Part shown: positions 24,701-32,914 of the stretch, in pieces
Position numbering within the stretch: position 1 is the stretch's first letter
Layout: the number at the start of each line of letters is the position of its first letter
Assembly: GCA_964343805.1 (NCBI GenBank)
Contig: CAYFLR010000053.1
Location: forward strand, 1-39,752
DNA length: 39,752 nt
DNA from: CAYFLR01 sp964343805
GTDB taxonomy: Bacteria; Bdellovibrionota_B; Oligoflexia; CAYFLR01
Direction of reading: 5' to 3'
The notes under the pieces: generated by a model
The model's input: only the letters and a program-made list of their open reading frames with translations
Database searches by the model: none
What the model was told of the DNA's origin: nothing
Program-made: the position numbers and the translations under genes

Positions 24701-25558
24701 GTTAATATAGTCTCTGGGGATCTCTAGCAGAGCTTCCATATTGCTTTGGTTTATAAAGGTATCACTTACTAAATTCGCTGGTATTTTATAATCGGGAAAG
24801 GGATAGAAGAAATTTATATTCTCTAGCTCTGCATTTTTAATGATCTTTGAGAGCTCAATTTTAGTAAAGGTGGTAATCCCCTTGGTATTGGGGTAGTCCA
24901 ATATGCCTTCAAACTCGATTCCCGTATGGTCTTCAGTGCATCCTGAGAGATATTTGATTCCGAGCTTATTTTCAATGGCAATAATCAGTGTCCCATCGGG
25001 TTTTAATTTTTTCTTAAGTTGATTTACAATCATCTGAGCGGCAGTCAGAGGGTCACCTTGTTGTTCGGGCAAAAATAGGGAGGCATACTCTAAAACCCCG
25101 ATCAGGGTAATGAAGTCATAGGACTGTTCATCAAAATCGATTTCATTATAATTGGCATTGTATACTTTTACATTATCAAGATCACGGCATCGTTCTGCGG
25201 TAATGGTTGCACGGCGTTTTGATCCTTCAACGGCATGAATTTCATGTCCCATCTCTCCCAGTTGACGGGTAATGGCTCCACATCCGCAGCCTAATTCAAG
25301 GATTTTCTTGTTCTTTCCCAGATCAAACGGGGAAAGTAAGTTATGTCTGGTGGTCGATAGGTGATATTCAGTGGGCCAGTCTGTTATTGATTGCTTCAAT
25401 TCTTTCGATTTGCAGGAAACATCCTTGGCTTGATGAAGGATTTCGTAAATACGGTTTTCAGGGGTGTCGCCGTCGTTGTAGGCAATGCTTTGGCAGTCTG
25501 AGTTTTCAAAAAGCCGTATATGAGTTTGGGATTTATTAAAACTGTTTAATTTCTTCAT
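21731..25558 (-). CDS. Methyltransferase - kinase-like - coiled coil - double GT2 fusion protein
   Basis: A 1275-residue multidomain protein. (1) Residues ~60-300: class I SAM methyltransferase, motif I I-L-E-L-G-C-G-C-G at 86-94, then V-E-G at strand 2. (2) ~375-540: a small-molecule-kinase-like region, with L-L-A-D-L-I-F-N-N at 427-435 resembling a catalytic D-L-x-x-x-N loop and F-D-L-E-W at 447-451 resembling the DFG position. (3) ~553-665: coiled coil of about 110 residues with a His-rich patch at 641-654, ending S-R-G-W-R-W. (4) GT2 A ~737-960 with D-H-D-D at 825-828. (5) GT2 B ~990-1245 with L-N-N-D at 1078-1081. The first three parts in order recall WbdD, the methyltransferase/kinase that caps E. 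coli O9a chains and measures length with a coiled coil. The kinase call is the weakest. AGGA precedes ATG by about eight bases. It heads the 16739-25558 operon. Confidence 0.84.
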   Translation of the reverse strand: MKKLNSFNKSQTHIRLFENSDCQSIAYNDGDTPENRIYEILHQAKDVSCKSKELKQSITDWPTEYHLSTTRHNLLSPFDLGKNKKILELGCGCGAITRQLGEMGHEIHAVEGSKRRATITAERCRDLDNVKVYNANYNEIDFDEQSYDFITLIGVLEYASLFLPEQQGDPLTAAQMIVNQLKKKLKPDGTLIIAIENKLGIKYLSGCTEDHTGIEFEGILDYPNTKGITTFTKIELSKIIKNAELENINFFYPFPDYKIPANLVSDTFINQSNMEALLEIPRDYINPRKHRFPEPLFAKSLIKEQQLDHFANSFLVFASNSKLDQPDFDLIHYSNANRKEGYQLITTKSTLSDQVQRQHRYTSPIPEEKSPLQHIVSDEAWKTGQLLSTKLLKDSLNQGSLDAFFDSVIKYYNYIQEFSRNTDQKGLLADLIFNNIIINESGEFDYFDLEWKIKEPGKLPFDLNQYILFRALFNWLLPNSPFLIHFREKHNLNNVLQVIQKGFEKLELLLPESLLNQFISYEAELQAEINFNKSKEDFITAITGSLSTSWPKHSEEYIAKIEEQETLLQERMNLITELQGQVSHFRDMHSHLQQVYAGLEGNFFELQNRERNLEEHNKEQHKQIVELTNQQNNLNNKIAGNHHHIHHIESHNQHLQAELQKIHQSRGWRWLTRYYTFMKWLLHSGGVRLALRSFLRDTKNHGPLKALNYSYLRATKQPVVEITPEIKRDIEQFNKKPLVSIVVPVYNVEPKWLILAVRSIKNQFYPHWELCLVDDASPNEATRKALKKIRGRRIKKKFLSKNGGISTASNAALSMCTGEYVALLDHDDELTPDALYRVVKAINEHDPDIMYSDEDKMTLDGQCQTAYYKPDYTPDMLLSQNYFCHLTVIKKSLIEQVGGFRPEYDGSQDYDLFLRAVEQTQKIHHIPHILYHWRMIPGSTAMDFGEKSYPNQKAKEAIQDALNRRKIKGLADFGPVAGTYEVRRELHSTPLVSIIIPFKDKPEFLDTCLDSIIKKSSYTNYEVLCINNGSVEPATKDLINQYNNHPKIQFIDYDVPFNFSKINNFAADKAKGEHLILLNNDIEIISEDWIEALLEHSQREEVGVVGAKLYYPNDTIQHAGVIIGVGGVAGHSHKHFNRSEFGYFNRASIIQNLCACTAACFMIKKKLFLELEGLNEKNLSVAFNDIDFCLRVYYAGYLNVFTPLCEAYHHESISRGFDDMNEKVKKRFESEVLYMMDKHKEILQKGDPYYNPNLTLDHENFHERQESDQFKVDIR

Positions 25559-25682
25559 GAATCAAAATCCTGATTGATGGACGTCATATGTATATTTGAG
25601 TAGTACATTTTTTAGCACTTTTAAATATTTTTTTCTTTTAAAAATCGAGTAATAAGTGTTTTTCTAGCTCAGGCATAGTTTG

Positions 25683-25711
25683 TTGAACAATACATTATAT
25701 TGTGGTAGAAA
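25683..25711 (+). promoter_or_regulatory. Candidate sigma70-type promoter of the WecA-fusion operon
   Basis: TTGAAC (25683-25688), 17 bases, TAGAAA (25706-25711): four of six matches each to the consensus hexamers. It lies in the 237-base divergent gap and would give a leader of about 80 bases before ATG 25796. The rest of the gap shows no clear gene or hairpin. Confidence 0.4.
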
Positions 25712-25795
25712 AGGGAAATTTTAACAGGCGAGTGCCAAGGTAATTACAACTTTATGAAGACATTCTACTGATCGTATTGGTAGCTAAGGCGAAAT

Positions 25796-27613
25796 ATGAC
25801 TCTGATCTTCACTCTTATAACGATATTTGTTCTATCATTTTTAGTTTCATACACCTTAAACTATCTCATCATATTTGTTTGTCATAAATATAATCTGCTT
25901 GCCCAACCCAAGGAAGACAGGTGGCATAAAAAACCCACTGCCCTCTTTGGTGGAATTTCCTTTGTCATGGTTATATTGGCTTTTGCCACCTTTTTAATGG
26001 TTGGAATAGCTAATAAATACATTTTGACCGATGTTGTATTTAAATCGGGCTTTTCCTTTTCATTTAAACAGGGCAGTAATCCCTATCTAGGGTTGTTAAT
26101 TGGTTCTTTTATAGTTTTTCTCAGTGGTTTAATTGATGATATATACAATTTAAAGCCTCATATTAAAATCATATGTCAGCTTCTGGCGGTTTCTATTGCG
26201 ACTTACTTTGGGGTAAAGGTGGCTTTCTTTACCTCTCCTATTATTGCTCTTCCTTTAACTTTTCTCTGGATAATGACTATTACCAATGCTTTTAATCTCC
26301 TTGATAATATGGATGGTCTCTCCTCGGGAATTGGATTAATAGTCTCTTTAATGCTTTGTATTGTATCCTATATGCGAAGTGATCAATTTTTATTTATGCT
26401 CAGTTTGTTGACTTTGGCAGGATTACTTGGGTTTTTTCTGCATAACAAATTCCCTGCCAAGATTTTTATGGGTGATTGTGGTAGTCAGTTCATTGGCTTC
26501 TTTCTAGGATCTCTTACCATTATAGGAACCTGGCATCATACGTCTAATCTTGCAATTGCCATATCCCTTCCTCTTATAATTCTATCACTGCCTGTATTCG
26601 ATACCTTGTATGTATCAGTTATGCGGACTCTATACGGTAAAAAAATAACTGACGGCGGAAAAGACCATCTATCTCACCGGCTAGTGGCATTTGGATTGAG
26701 TGAAAGAAGGGCGGTCAATACTCTTATCACCATTAGTTTAATTCTTAGCCTGATATCTCTTGCTACAATTAAGTACTTTAGTTTTTATATGACTATCGCA
26801 ACCTTCATTTTGTTTATCGTTGGGTTTGTTCTGTTTGCCATTTCTTTGTCACAGATTAAGGTTTACAAGAAAAAGGGTTACATATTTGATGAAGAACCTA
26901 AAAACCTTCCTGTCAAAATCCTTTTCAGGTATAAGCGAAGAATCTTAGAGGTTTTAACTGATATTATCCTGTTATTTTTAAGTTTATTCATTGCCTATAT
27001 TTTGAAATATGAAGAGAAGTTCACAGGACCTTTGATTGTTCAGTTTGGCAGTGTAGTTATGGCTTTTGTTACGATTAAGATGTTCTGCTTTATGTGGGCT
27101 GGAGTTTATAAGGGAAACTGGAAGTATGTTGGGGTGCCGGAGGTATTCAAGGTTTTAAAAGGGATGTCTCTTTCCATTCTCATCATTATTGTTTATTTAG
27201 TTATAGCTAATAAAATTGGCAATTTTTCCCGGGCTATCATTGTCTTAGATGTTCTTTTGACTGGGGCTTTAATTTTAGGTGTTAGAATGGGTTTACGTCT
27301 ATTTAAAGAGTACGTTGTTATCCATAAGAAAAATCTGATTCCTGTTATAGTAAAAGAGTCATCTTTAAACGACATCGTATTAGCTTTACAAAAAATTAGA
27401 ATTTCTGATGATCTTAAACTCAAACCGGTGGGACTCTACTGTGATGCTCAGGACATTAATGAAGAGAATCAGTCTACAGATTCAATCTATGGTTTAAAAG
27501 TATTTTACAACAAAGAAGATATTGACAATTTTATCAAAGTAAATAAGATCAATCGAATTGTTTCTCTTAAAGATTTATACAGCGAAGGTCATCAATCTGG
27601 CCAAAAGGAGTAA
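25796..27613 (+). CDS. WecA/MraY-type polyprenyl-phosphate sugar-1-phosphate transferase fused to a CapD-like N-terminal membrane domain
   Basis: A 605-residue inner-membrane protein. Residues 1-350 are a glycosyltransferase-4 (MraY/WecA) domain of ten or so helices: D-D at 114-115, N-A-F-N-L-L-D-N-M-D-G at 164-174, M-G-D-C-G-S at 225-230, and H-L-S-H-R at 291-295 in place of the H-I-H-H loop. It would move a HexNAc-1-phosphate (or similar) from UDP to undecaprenyl phosphate and so start the glycan. Residues ~375-600 add four helices and a soluble Rossmann-like piece, as in the N-terminal part of CapD/FlaA1 4,6-dehydratases, but without the SDR domain. An intact SDR gene starts four bases downstream. 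AAGG about six bases before ATG supports the start. Confidence 0.87.
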   Translation: MTLIFTLITIFVLSFLVSYTLNYLIIFVCHKYNLLAQPKEDRWHKKPTALFGGISFVMVILAFATFLMVGIANKYILTDVVFKSGFSFSFKQGSNPYLGLLIGSFIVFLSGLIDDIYNLKPHIKIICQLLAVSIATYFGVKVAFFTSPIIALPLTFLWIMTITNAFNLLDNMDGLSSGIGLIVSLMLCIVSYMRSDQFLFMLSLLTLAGLLGFFLHNKFPAKIFMGDCGSQFIGFFLGSLTIIGTWHHTSNLAIAISLPLIILSLPVFDTLYVSVMRTLYGKKITDGGKDHLSHRLVAFGLSERRAVNTLITISLILSLISLATIKYFSFYMTIATFILFIVGFVLFAISLSQIKVYKKKGYIFDEEPKNLPVKILFRYKRRILEVLTDIILLFLSLFIAYILKYEEKFTGPLIVQFGSVVMAFVTIKMFCFMWAGVYKGNWKYVGVPEVFKVLKGMSLSILIIIVYLVIANKIGNFSRAIIVLDVLLTGALILGVRMGLRLFKEYVVIHKKNLIPVIVKESSLNDIVLALQKIRISDDLKLKPVGLYCDAQDINEENQSTDSIYGLKVFYNKEDIDNFIKVNKINRIVSLKDLYSEGHQSGQKE

Positions 27614-27616
27614 TCA

Positions 27617-28579
27617 ATGAAAATCCTTATCACCGGTGGTGCTGGATTTATAGGTAGCCATTTAAGCGATATATTAATTAAAGATCACGATGTCTATGTC
27701 ATTGATGATTTATCAACAGGCTCCATTGAGAATATAGAACATTTAAAAGAGAATCCTCGATTTCACTACGTTATTGACTCTATAACCAATGAGTCTCTTC
27801 TTAGAGAAATGATTGATAAATGTGACGTGGTTTTACATTTAGCTGCGGCTGTCGGGGTAAAGCTTATCATTGAGAAACCTGTTCAAACTATTGAAACAAA
27901 TATCTATGGCACAGAACTGGTTTTGCAGTATGCTGCCATTAAGAATAAGCGGGTTATCATCACTTCAACTTCTGAAGTATATGGTAAAAGCCATAAAGTC
28001 CCTTTTTCTGAGGATGATGATTTACTACTTGGTCCAACCCATATTGCCAGATGGAGCTATGCCTGCTCGAAGGCCATTGATGAATACTTGGCTCATGCCT
28101 ACTGGAATGAAAGAAGACTTCCTATAACGGTAGTCAGGCTTTTTAATACTGTTGGGCCAAGGCAAACTGGCGTTTATGGAATGGTGATACCACGATTTAT
28201 TAAAGCCGCTTTAAATAATGAGGACCTGATTGTTCATGGAGACGGGTCCCAATCAAGATGCTTTGGACATGTTTACGATATTGCAGCGGCCATAGCTAAG
28301 TTAATCGATTGCAAACAAGCCTATGGTGAAACCATCAATTTAGGACAACCTGAAAGTATTACTATTAAAGATCTTGCTTTAAAAATAATAGATAAGTTCG
28401 GCTCTTCCTCTCAAGTAAAATGTATCCCTCTGGAAGAGGTCTATGGTAAGGGGTTTGAAGATATGAAGCAGAGGACACCAGATATTGCCAAGGCCAAGCG
28501 GATGATCGGTTTTAACCCACTCAAGAAGCTTGATGATATCATTGCCGATACAGCAGAATTTTTAAAATCCCAAAGTTAA
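27617..28579 (+). CDS. Extended SDR: nucleotide-sugar epimerase/dehydratase
   Basis: A 320-residue enzyme with the full SDR set: G-G-A-G-F-I-G at 7-13, H-L-A-A-A at 74-78, T-S-T-S-E-V-Y-G at 116-123 and catalytic Y-A-C-S-K at 148-152. R-L-F-N-T-V-G-P-R and R-C-F-G-H-V-Y-D place it among UDP-glucose 4-epimerase / UDP-glucuronate-decarboxylase-like proteins. Which sugar it acts on is not clear. AAGGAG six bases before ATG gives one of the best ribosome sites here, and the gene starts four bases after the WecA fusion. It may supply the UDP-sugar used by that enzyme, or stand in for the SDR domain missing from its CapD-like tail. Confidence 0.88.
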   Translation: MKILITGGAGFIGSHLSDILIKDHDVYVIDDLSTGSIENIEHLKENPRFHYVIDSITNESLLREMIDKCDVVLHLAAAVGVKLIIEKPVQTIETNIYGTELVLQYAAIKNKRVIITSTSEVYGKSHKVPFSEDDDLLLGPTHIARWSYACSKAIDEYLAHAYWNERRLPITVVRLFNTVGPRQTGVYGMVIPRFIKAALNNEDLIVHGDGSQSRCFGHVYDIAAAIAKLIDCKQAYGETINLGQPESITIKDLALKIIDKFGSSSQVKCIPLEEVYGKGFEDMKQRTPDIAKAKRMIGFNPLKKLDDIIADTAEFLKSQS

Positions 28580-28599
28580 TATACTGGTGTTTTTTATTT

Positions 28600-28606
28600 A
28601 AAGGTG
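28600..28606 (+). promoter_or_regulatory. Ribosome binding site deciding the GNAT start
   Basis: AAAGGTG six bases before the ATG at 28613. It overlaps a possible GTG start at 28604, making the ATG the better choice. Confidence 0.55.
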
Positions 28607-28612
28607 TCTGGG

Positions 28613-29143
28613 ATGACTCAAATTCGCACCAGAAATTGGAGTGAGATCGATCTAGATTCTGTCTTACCTCACCTGCTTGACATTGAGCAGGCTACCTTCA
28701 ATGAATTGGGCCTAATCTATTCTAATGAACAATGGCTAAAAAAGCATTTTCTTTATGAACTCCCTTTGAAACAGAGCTTAAGTCTTGTCTTATTTGTAGA
28801 TGAAACCCCAGTCGGTTTTTGGGTAGCAAGCTTAAAAAGCAATAGCTATATCCATACTCACCGGGTTGCTGTGGATAGGAAATATAGAGAAACCTCATAT
28901 TCGCAAGTATTAATTGAACGTTTTCACACAGTGGCGCAGAAAATAGTATCAGGCACCCCTCCATTTACCCTGCTCGTTAATACTGATAATTTACGAGCAA
29001 TAAAATTCTATCAAAAATTTGGTTATAAGCTTGCTGATAAGAGCTTTTTAAAAACTTTTCAACCAGACTTTATTACTTCTGATAACAAAATCAAAGTATC
29101 AAAAGACTACTTTTGTTATTTACTTATTAAAGAAATGCCATGA
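28613..29143 (+). CDS. GNAT-family N-acetyltransferase
   Basis: A 176-residue acyl-CoA-dependent acetyltransferase of the GNAT fold. The N-terminal half carries helices and the G-F-W-V-A-S strand. The core has H-R-V-A-V-D-R-K-Y-R-E-T-S-Y (motif A region, where relatives have R/Q-x-x-G-x-G/A; here the loop is R-K-Y-R-E-T), and N-T-D-N-L-R-A-I-K-F-Y-Q-K-F-G-Y gives the C-terminal motif B. In this locus it probably N-acetylates an amino sugar such as a UDP-4-amino-sugar. A GTG start at 28604 would add three residues. It follows the SDR gene by 33 bases and overlaps the next gene (ATGA). Confidence 0.82.
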   Translation: MTQIRTRNWSEIDLDSVLPHLLDIEQATFNELGLIYSNEQWLKKHFLYELPLKQSLSLVLFVDETPVGFWVASLKSNSYIHTHRVAVDRKYRETSYSQVLIERFHTVAQKIVSGTPPFTLLVNTDNLRAIKFYQKFGYKLADKSFLKTFQPDFITSDNKIKVSKDYFCYLLIKEMP

Positions 29144-31011
29144 GCTTTTTAACTATTATTTCTTTTTTAGTCTTCCCCTATTTTATGGGGTGGCTCATTT
29201 CTAGAGCAATTGAGTGGATCTCTCCAACTAAACCAATTTATATCCCCTTTTTCGCTCTAGGATTCATTCCTATTTACTTTCTCTTTTTGTTATATCAACA
29301 CCAGTATGTCTCTGTTCCAATTGCTCAAAATATCATTTTCTACTCCTTTTTCCTTATCGGTGGACCACTTCTTTTTAATTATAGGAGGGAATTGCCTCCT
29401 CTGATTTTAAATCCAGTGACTTTGATTTTTCTTAGTTTGCTGTTTTTTTTAGTCTATATTGGAGCCTATTTAGAAATTCCATCTGATCCCCTAGCCCATC
29501 TCTACAAGATCTATTACGGAGAGTATCGCATAAAAGTGTCTTACTTTTACTATCATTTAGCTTTAACCTATAGCCCCAAAGATTCTTTACTAAAGTATGA
29601 TCTTTGGCAGGCCATAACCATTTTAATGTTAGCATTTGAGTTTTTCCGTATTGGATTCATCATTACTCAATCCAGGGCTAAAGCTTTTTTCATTTTGCTT
29701 TCTACCTTTGCCTTCTTTGGAACTAATATTTTTTCTTACTTTAGGTATTATAATTTTTCTACCGGCTTTTTGGCATATATATTCTACTTAAACGCTCTTT
29801 TAGTCCTACTCAATTTATATTTTAATCGCAAAGCGCTTTATCTTTTACTGCTTCCCTTACTTTTTTATTTGGCTGCCAAAATCCATCTGCAAGAAGCCAT
29901 GTACATCGCCATAGCCTTTTCCATCTCGCCATTTCTGTGGTATCTCATCTATGATAGAAGAAGCCTTGCTTATTTTTACCGACTGAAAAGCACCTGGTTT
30001 TTAACAGGGGTAACTGTGGTTGCCTTGATTGAGAGGTTTTTCTTTTTTAAAAACAACTTGATAAAATATACCATTAAACCCAATCAATTTGTGACGGTAT
30101 GGTCTCCTGATACAGCCGGTTTTAAAGTAGTTTTTCCTATAAATTTTTCTCATTTACATACCTCTCCGGTTCATTTAACCCTGGGGCTACCTGGTTATAT
30201 ATCAATCCTTTTCACCCTCTGGATTTTGTTTAGTAAAAAGTTTTCCAAGCCAGAAAAAGCCATAGCCACCGTATCCATTTCTTTCTTTATTATGCTCTTT
30301 TTCCCACCCACAACCTACCTGTTATCAATCGTTTTACGCTCACCCTATCTTTTTTACAGGGTTCTGTATGGCTCTCTGTATTGGTTTCCTTTAGCCATTG
30401 GTATTTACAAAATTTCTGCTCTTCTTTATCGTCATTTTGTGTTGATTCATGGATTTTCATGGAGTCGATATCTTAAACCGATACCCATCGCCCTTATTAT
30501 GTTTGTAGGGTTCATTTATGATGCTAACACTTATGGTCGGCTCTATCATTTTATTCATAGAGTTCCCTACTGGTATGACGTTCGAGCTTATTATGGTGCC
30601 ATTAGGCATATTATAGATACTGATTGGCAAGACCGGTTAAAAAAAGGAAGGTGTCGAGTTTTATCAGATGCTAGTGGAAATATGGCCCTCATGAGTTTCA
30701 GTAATATAAAGTATGAAGGAAGTAGATTTAACCGACCCCCTAAGCTACTTAGTCAACTTATTAAAAATCCACACTTATTTATAAAAGGTATGAATGATAA
30801 AGCTTATTGTCTAATTGCAGTAAGGAAAAGCGTCGTAATCCCAGTTAGTTGGGTTGGTAGCACCAGTCGTCACTGGCTGGGGCATCATGCCCTGCCCAAT
30901 CACAATGTTCCACAACATAATCTAAATCTTTTTCTGCATGAAAAAAGCTTCTTTAAGAAGGTTTATGAGGATGAGTTTGTTTATCTTTTTTCTGTGAACA
31001 AAGAGTCTTAA
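29140..31011 (+). CDS. Polytopic membrane protein, GT-C-like
   Basis: A 623-residue inner-membrane protein with about eleven helices. An early periplasmic loop has P-S-D-P-L-A-H-L-Y-K at 114-123, with Asp and His where GT-C enzymes hold catalytic acids. A long helix-rich middle is followed by a soluble C-terminal part of ~110 residues. No known family is recognised. Context (end of the operon that starts with the glycan-initiating enzyme) fits a GT-C transferase or a Wzy-like polymerase. Start overlaps the GNAT stop (ATGA) with little ribosome site. Its TAA overlaps the stop of the convergent methyltransferase in a shared TTAA. Confidence 0.68.
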   Translation: MSFLTIISFLVFPYFMGWLISRAIEWISPTKPIYIPFFALGFIPIYFLFLLYQHQYVSVPIAQNIIFYSFFLIGGPLLFNYRRELPPLILNPVTLIFLSLLFFLVYIGAYLEIPSDPLAHLYKIYYGEYRIKVSYFYYHLALTYSPKDSLLKYDLWQAITILMLAFEFFRIGFIITQSRAKAFFILLSTFAFFGTNIFSYFRYYNFSTGFLAYIFYLNALLVLLNLYFNRKALYLLLLPLLFYLAAKIHLQEAMYIAIAFSISPFLWYLIYDRRSLAYFYRLKSTWFLTGVTVVALIERFFFFKNNLIKYTIKPNQFVTVWSPDTAGFKVVFPINFSHLHTSPVHLTLGLPGYISILFTLWILFSKKFSKPEKAIATVSISFFIMLFFPPTTYLLSIVLRSPYLFYRVLYGSLYWFPLAIGIYKISALLYRHFVLIHGFSWSRYLKPIPIALIMFVGFIYDANTYGRLYHFIHRVPYWYDVRAYYGAIRHIIDTDWQDRLKKGRCRVLSDASGNMALMSFSNIKYEGSRFNRPPKLLSQLIKNPHLFIKGMNDKAYCLIAVRKSVVIPVSWVGSTSRHWLGHHALPNHNVPQHNLNLFLHEKSFFKKVYEDEFVYLFSVNKES

Positions 31012-31754
31012 TATGTGATGTTGTTTGCATTCCAATTGAGGTCCTTTGTCCCAATGACAAAAGATTGCCCTCCGATTAAGGAAGTTAAAAAGGTCATGGC
31101 AGCACAAAGAAACCTTGATTTAAATAGGAAAGTGCCATTCTCTTTAATTTTATAGCCAGCAGCCTGTACAGTGTATAAAAGAGAAATATTAGAAAAGCCG
31201 AGTATATGTTCATGGTCTTGACCTATCCATTCTTTTCCAACATTGTATATCTTTTTACCCAATGTGTTAAAAAAACGATTGAGTGGCATAACGGGTGCAA
31301 TAATTATTAACACTCCATCTTCTTTGAGGTACTCCTTCAACTTGGTAAGGAAAAGATGAGGAGCTTGGAGGTGTTCTATAACATGGGAGCAGAATATGAC
31401 ATCATAGCTCTCTTTATCTTCCGGGCTACATTTCTCCTTTTCAATGTTTTTCATTTCTGCATTTAAACCCAGCTCCCGGCTAAATAAGTAACGACTCTCT
31501 TCCAACTCGATTCCCTTTGAGTCTTTGGAAAAATGAATGAGGAAGTTGCCCAATCCAGATCCTATGTCCAATACTTTTTTATGTTTGAGTTGATACTTTT
31601 CGTGTATATAAGCTAGTTTGCGGGGGAAGAAGGCAAATTGATTGGGAAGAGTATTAATCTCTTTGGTGGAGAGATATTTTTGTCCGATCTGTTTGAGCTG
31701 ATTTAGGTCTACATCATTCTTTTTTCGACCGACTCGATTTATCCACCTGTTCAC
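31008..31754 (-). CDS. Class I SAM-dependent methyltransferase (Methyltransf_23 type)
   Basis: A 248-residue methyltransferase: motif I V-L-D-I-G-S-G-L-G-N at 61-70, strand-2 acidic G-I-E-L-E at about 78-82, F-C-S-H-V-I-E-H-L, and L-K-E-D-G-V-L-I-I, as in ubiE/Methyltransf_23 relatives. H-I-L-G-F-S near residue 185 is often seen in polysaccharide-locus members. The substrate is probably a sugar hydroxyl. The start is GTG, with AAAGGAG six bases upstream, overlapping the GT4 stop as GTGA. It ends the five-gene minus-strand unit that begins with PIG-L. Confidence 0.86.
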   Translation of the reverse strand: MNRWINRVGRKKNDVDLNQLKQIGQKYLSTKEINTLPNQFAFFPRKLAYIHEKYQLKHKKVLDIGSGLGNFLIHFSKDSKGIELEESRYLFSRELGLNAEMKNIEKEKCSPEDKESYDVIFCSHVIEHLQAPHLFLTKLKEYLKEDGVLIIIAPVMPLNRFFNTLGKKIYNVGKEWIGQDHEHILGFSNISLLYTVQAAGYKIKENGTFLFKSRFLCAAMTFLTSLIGGQSFVIGTKDLNWNANNITY

Positions 31755-32914
31755 TCTAAACTCCTTTGTTCAACTATTCTTTTATATTTACTACAGATAT
31801 TGGAGCACACCTGTGACCATTTTTTTTCACTAATTATTGTTCTGGTATTTGTCAGTCTCTCTGTAATGACTTGATTAGAAAGCTTCTGGATTTTTAAAAT
31901 AGCATCATAAATAGCTGCTTCACTTTTCTGTTCAATGAGCCATGCTGCAGGAATGTTTTTAAGATAACTTTTATGATCGCCAACTTTAGTGGAAATAACG
32001 ATCATACCTGCAGCTAGCGCTTCTAATACTGAGGTGGACATTCCTTCTGAATTGCCACCGGTGTCAATTGATGTGCATAGATAAATAAAAGACTTATTTA
32101 ACAGAGAGCTGATCTCTTTTTTTGTTTTGCCACCAATTAATTCTGTATTGTCCTGTTTTAAGTTAAGAAGTGAAGATTTCAGCGTGCCCTCTCCAATAAT
32201 TTTTAGTTGCTGCTCTTTTAAGGAGGGGGTATTCATTGCTTTAACGAGAAATTCATATCCTTTCATCTCTTCCAAGCGGCCCACAGAGATAAGGTTTTTC
32301 TTTATATCTTGCAGGTTTTCAAGTTTTGCAGGTAGATCTATAAAAAACTCTTCACTAACTCCACTACTCTGCACAAAAATTTTCTCAGATGGAATACCTA
32401 AGTCAATCAAATCCTCTTTGATTTGCTGGCTCACAGTGTGAAAATAATCAGCACTTTTCAAAAGATAGGGGAAAGTCTTGATAAATCTCTGATAAAAAGA
32501 GGTCTTTGGAAGTCGAGCATGGATAGATAAGAGAATTCTAATCTTTAAAAAACGGCAGAGAAAAGGGATAACCAAGAGATCTATGAGTTCCCCATGAATA
32601 TGAACCAATTGCACTTTGGTTTTTAGGTGGGCTTTAAAAACCCCATAACAGCAGCTGAGCCAGTAAAAGAGCATTCTGAGTTTATTCCCATAGACTGCTC
32701 GTTTGGGACCTAAGCCTTCAAAATAGTTTTGAAAGGGTATTTTTAGGTGGTTGATCTGGTCTAAACGGAATGGAGAAGGAATGGTTTTCCAAAAGGGACA
32801 GATATAAGAAACTTGATGACCCTTAGATACTAAAAATTTGTTGAGTTCATACATGTGAAACGAGGTGCCATGAACACTTGGAAAGTAAGATCTGGAAATT
32901 CTAAGTATATTCAT
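31751..32914 (-). CDS. GT4-family glycosyltransferase
   Basis: A 387-residue GT-B enzyme. I-L-R-I-S-R-S-Y-F-P-S opens the N-terminal domain, with H-M-Y-E-L as acceptor loop and V-H-I-H-G-E at the domain interface. The donor domain shows L-I-S-V-G-R-L-E-E-M-K-G, I-G-E-G-T-L, and the E-x7-E signature in S-E-G-M-S-T-S-V-L-E-A-L followed by A-A-G. The start overlaps the WbqC-like stop (ATGA) with GGAAG about eight bases upstream. It presumably extends the repeat unit; donor unknown. Confidence 0.9.
   Translation of the reverse strand: MNILRISRSYFPSVHGTSFHMYELNKFLVSKGHQVSYICPFWKTIPSPFRLDQINHLKIPFQNYFEGLGPKRAVYGNKLRMLFYWLSCCYGVFKAHLKTKVQLVHIHGELIDLLVIPFLCRFLKIRILLSIHARLPKTSFYQRFIKTFPYLLKSADYFHTVSQQIKEDLIDLGIPSEKIFVQSSGVSEEFFIDLPAKLENLQDIKKNLISVGRLEEMKGYEFLVKAMNTPSLKEQQLKIIGEGTLKSSLLNLKQDNTELIGGKTKKEISSLLNKSFIYLCTSIDTGGNSEGMSTSVLEALAAGMIVISTKVGDHKSYLKNIPAAWLIEQKSEAAIYDAILKIQKLSNQVITERLTNTRTIISEKKWSQVCSNICSKYKRIVEQRSLE

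Noticed and set aside
25779..25784. GGTAGC resembling the core of an ops/JUMPstart element before the WecA-fusion gene
   Set aside because: Only six bases match, the rest of the element is absent, and it sits against the ribosome site; likely chance.
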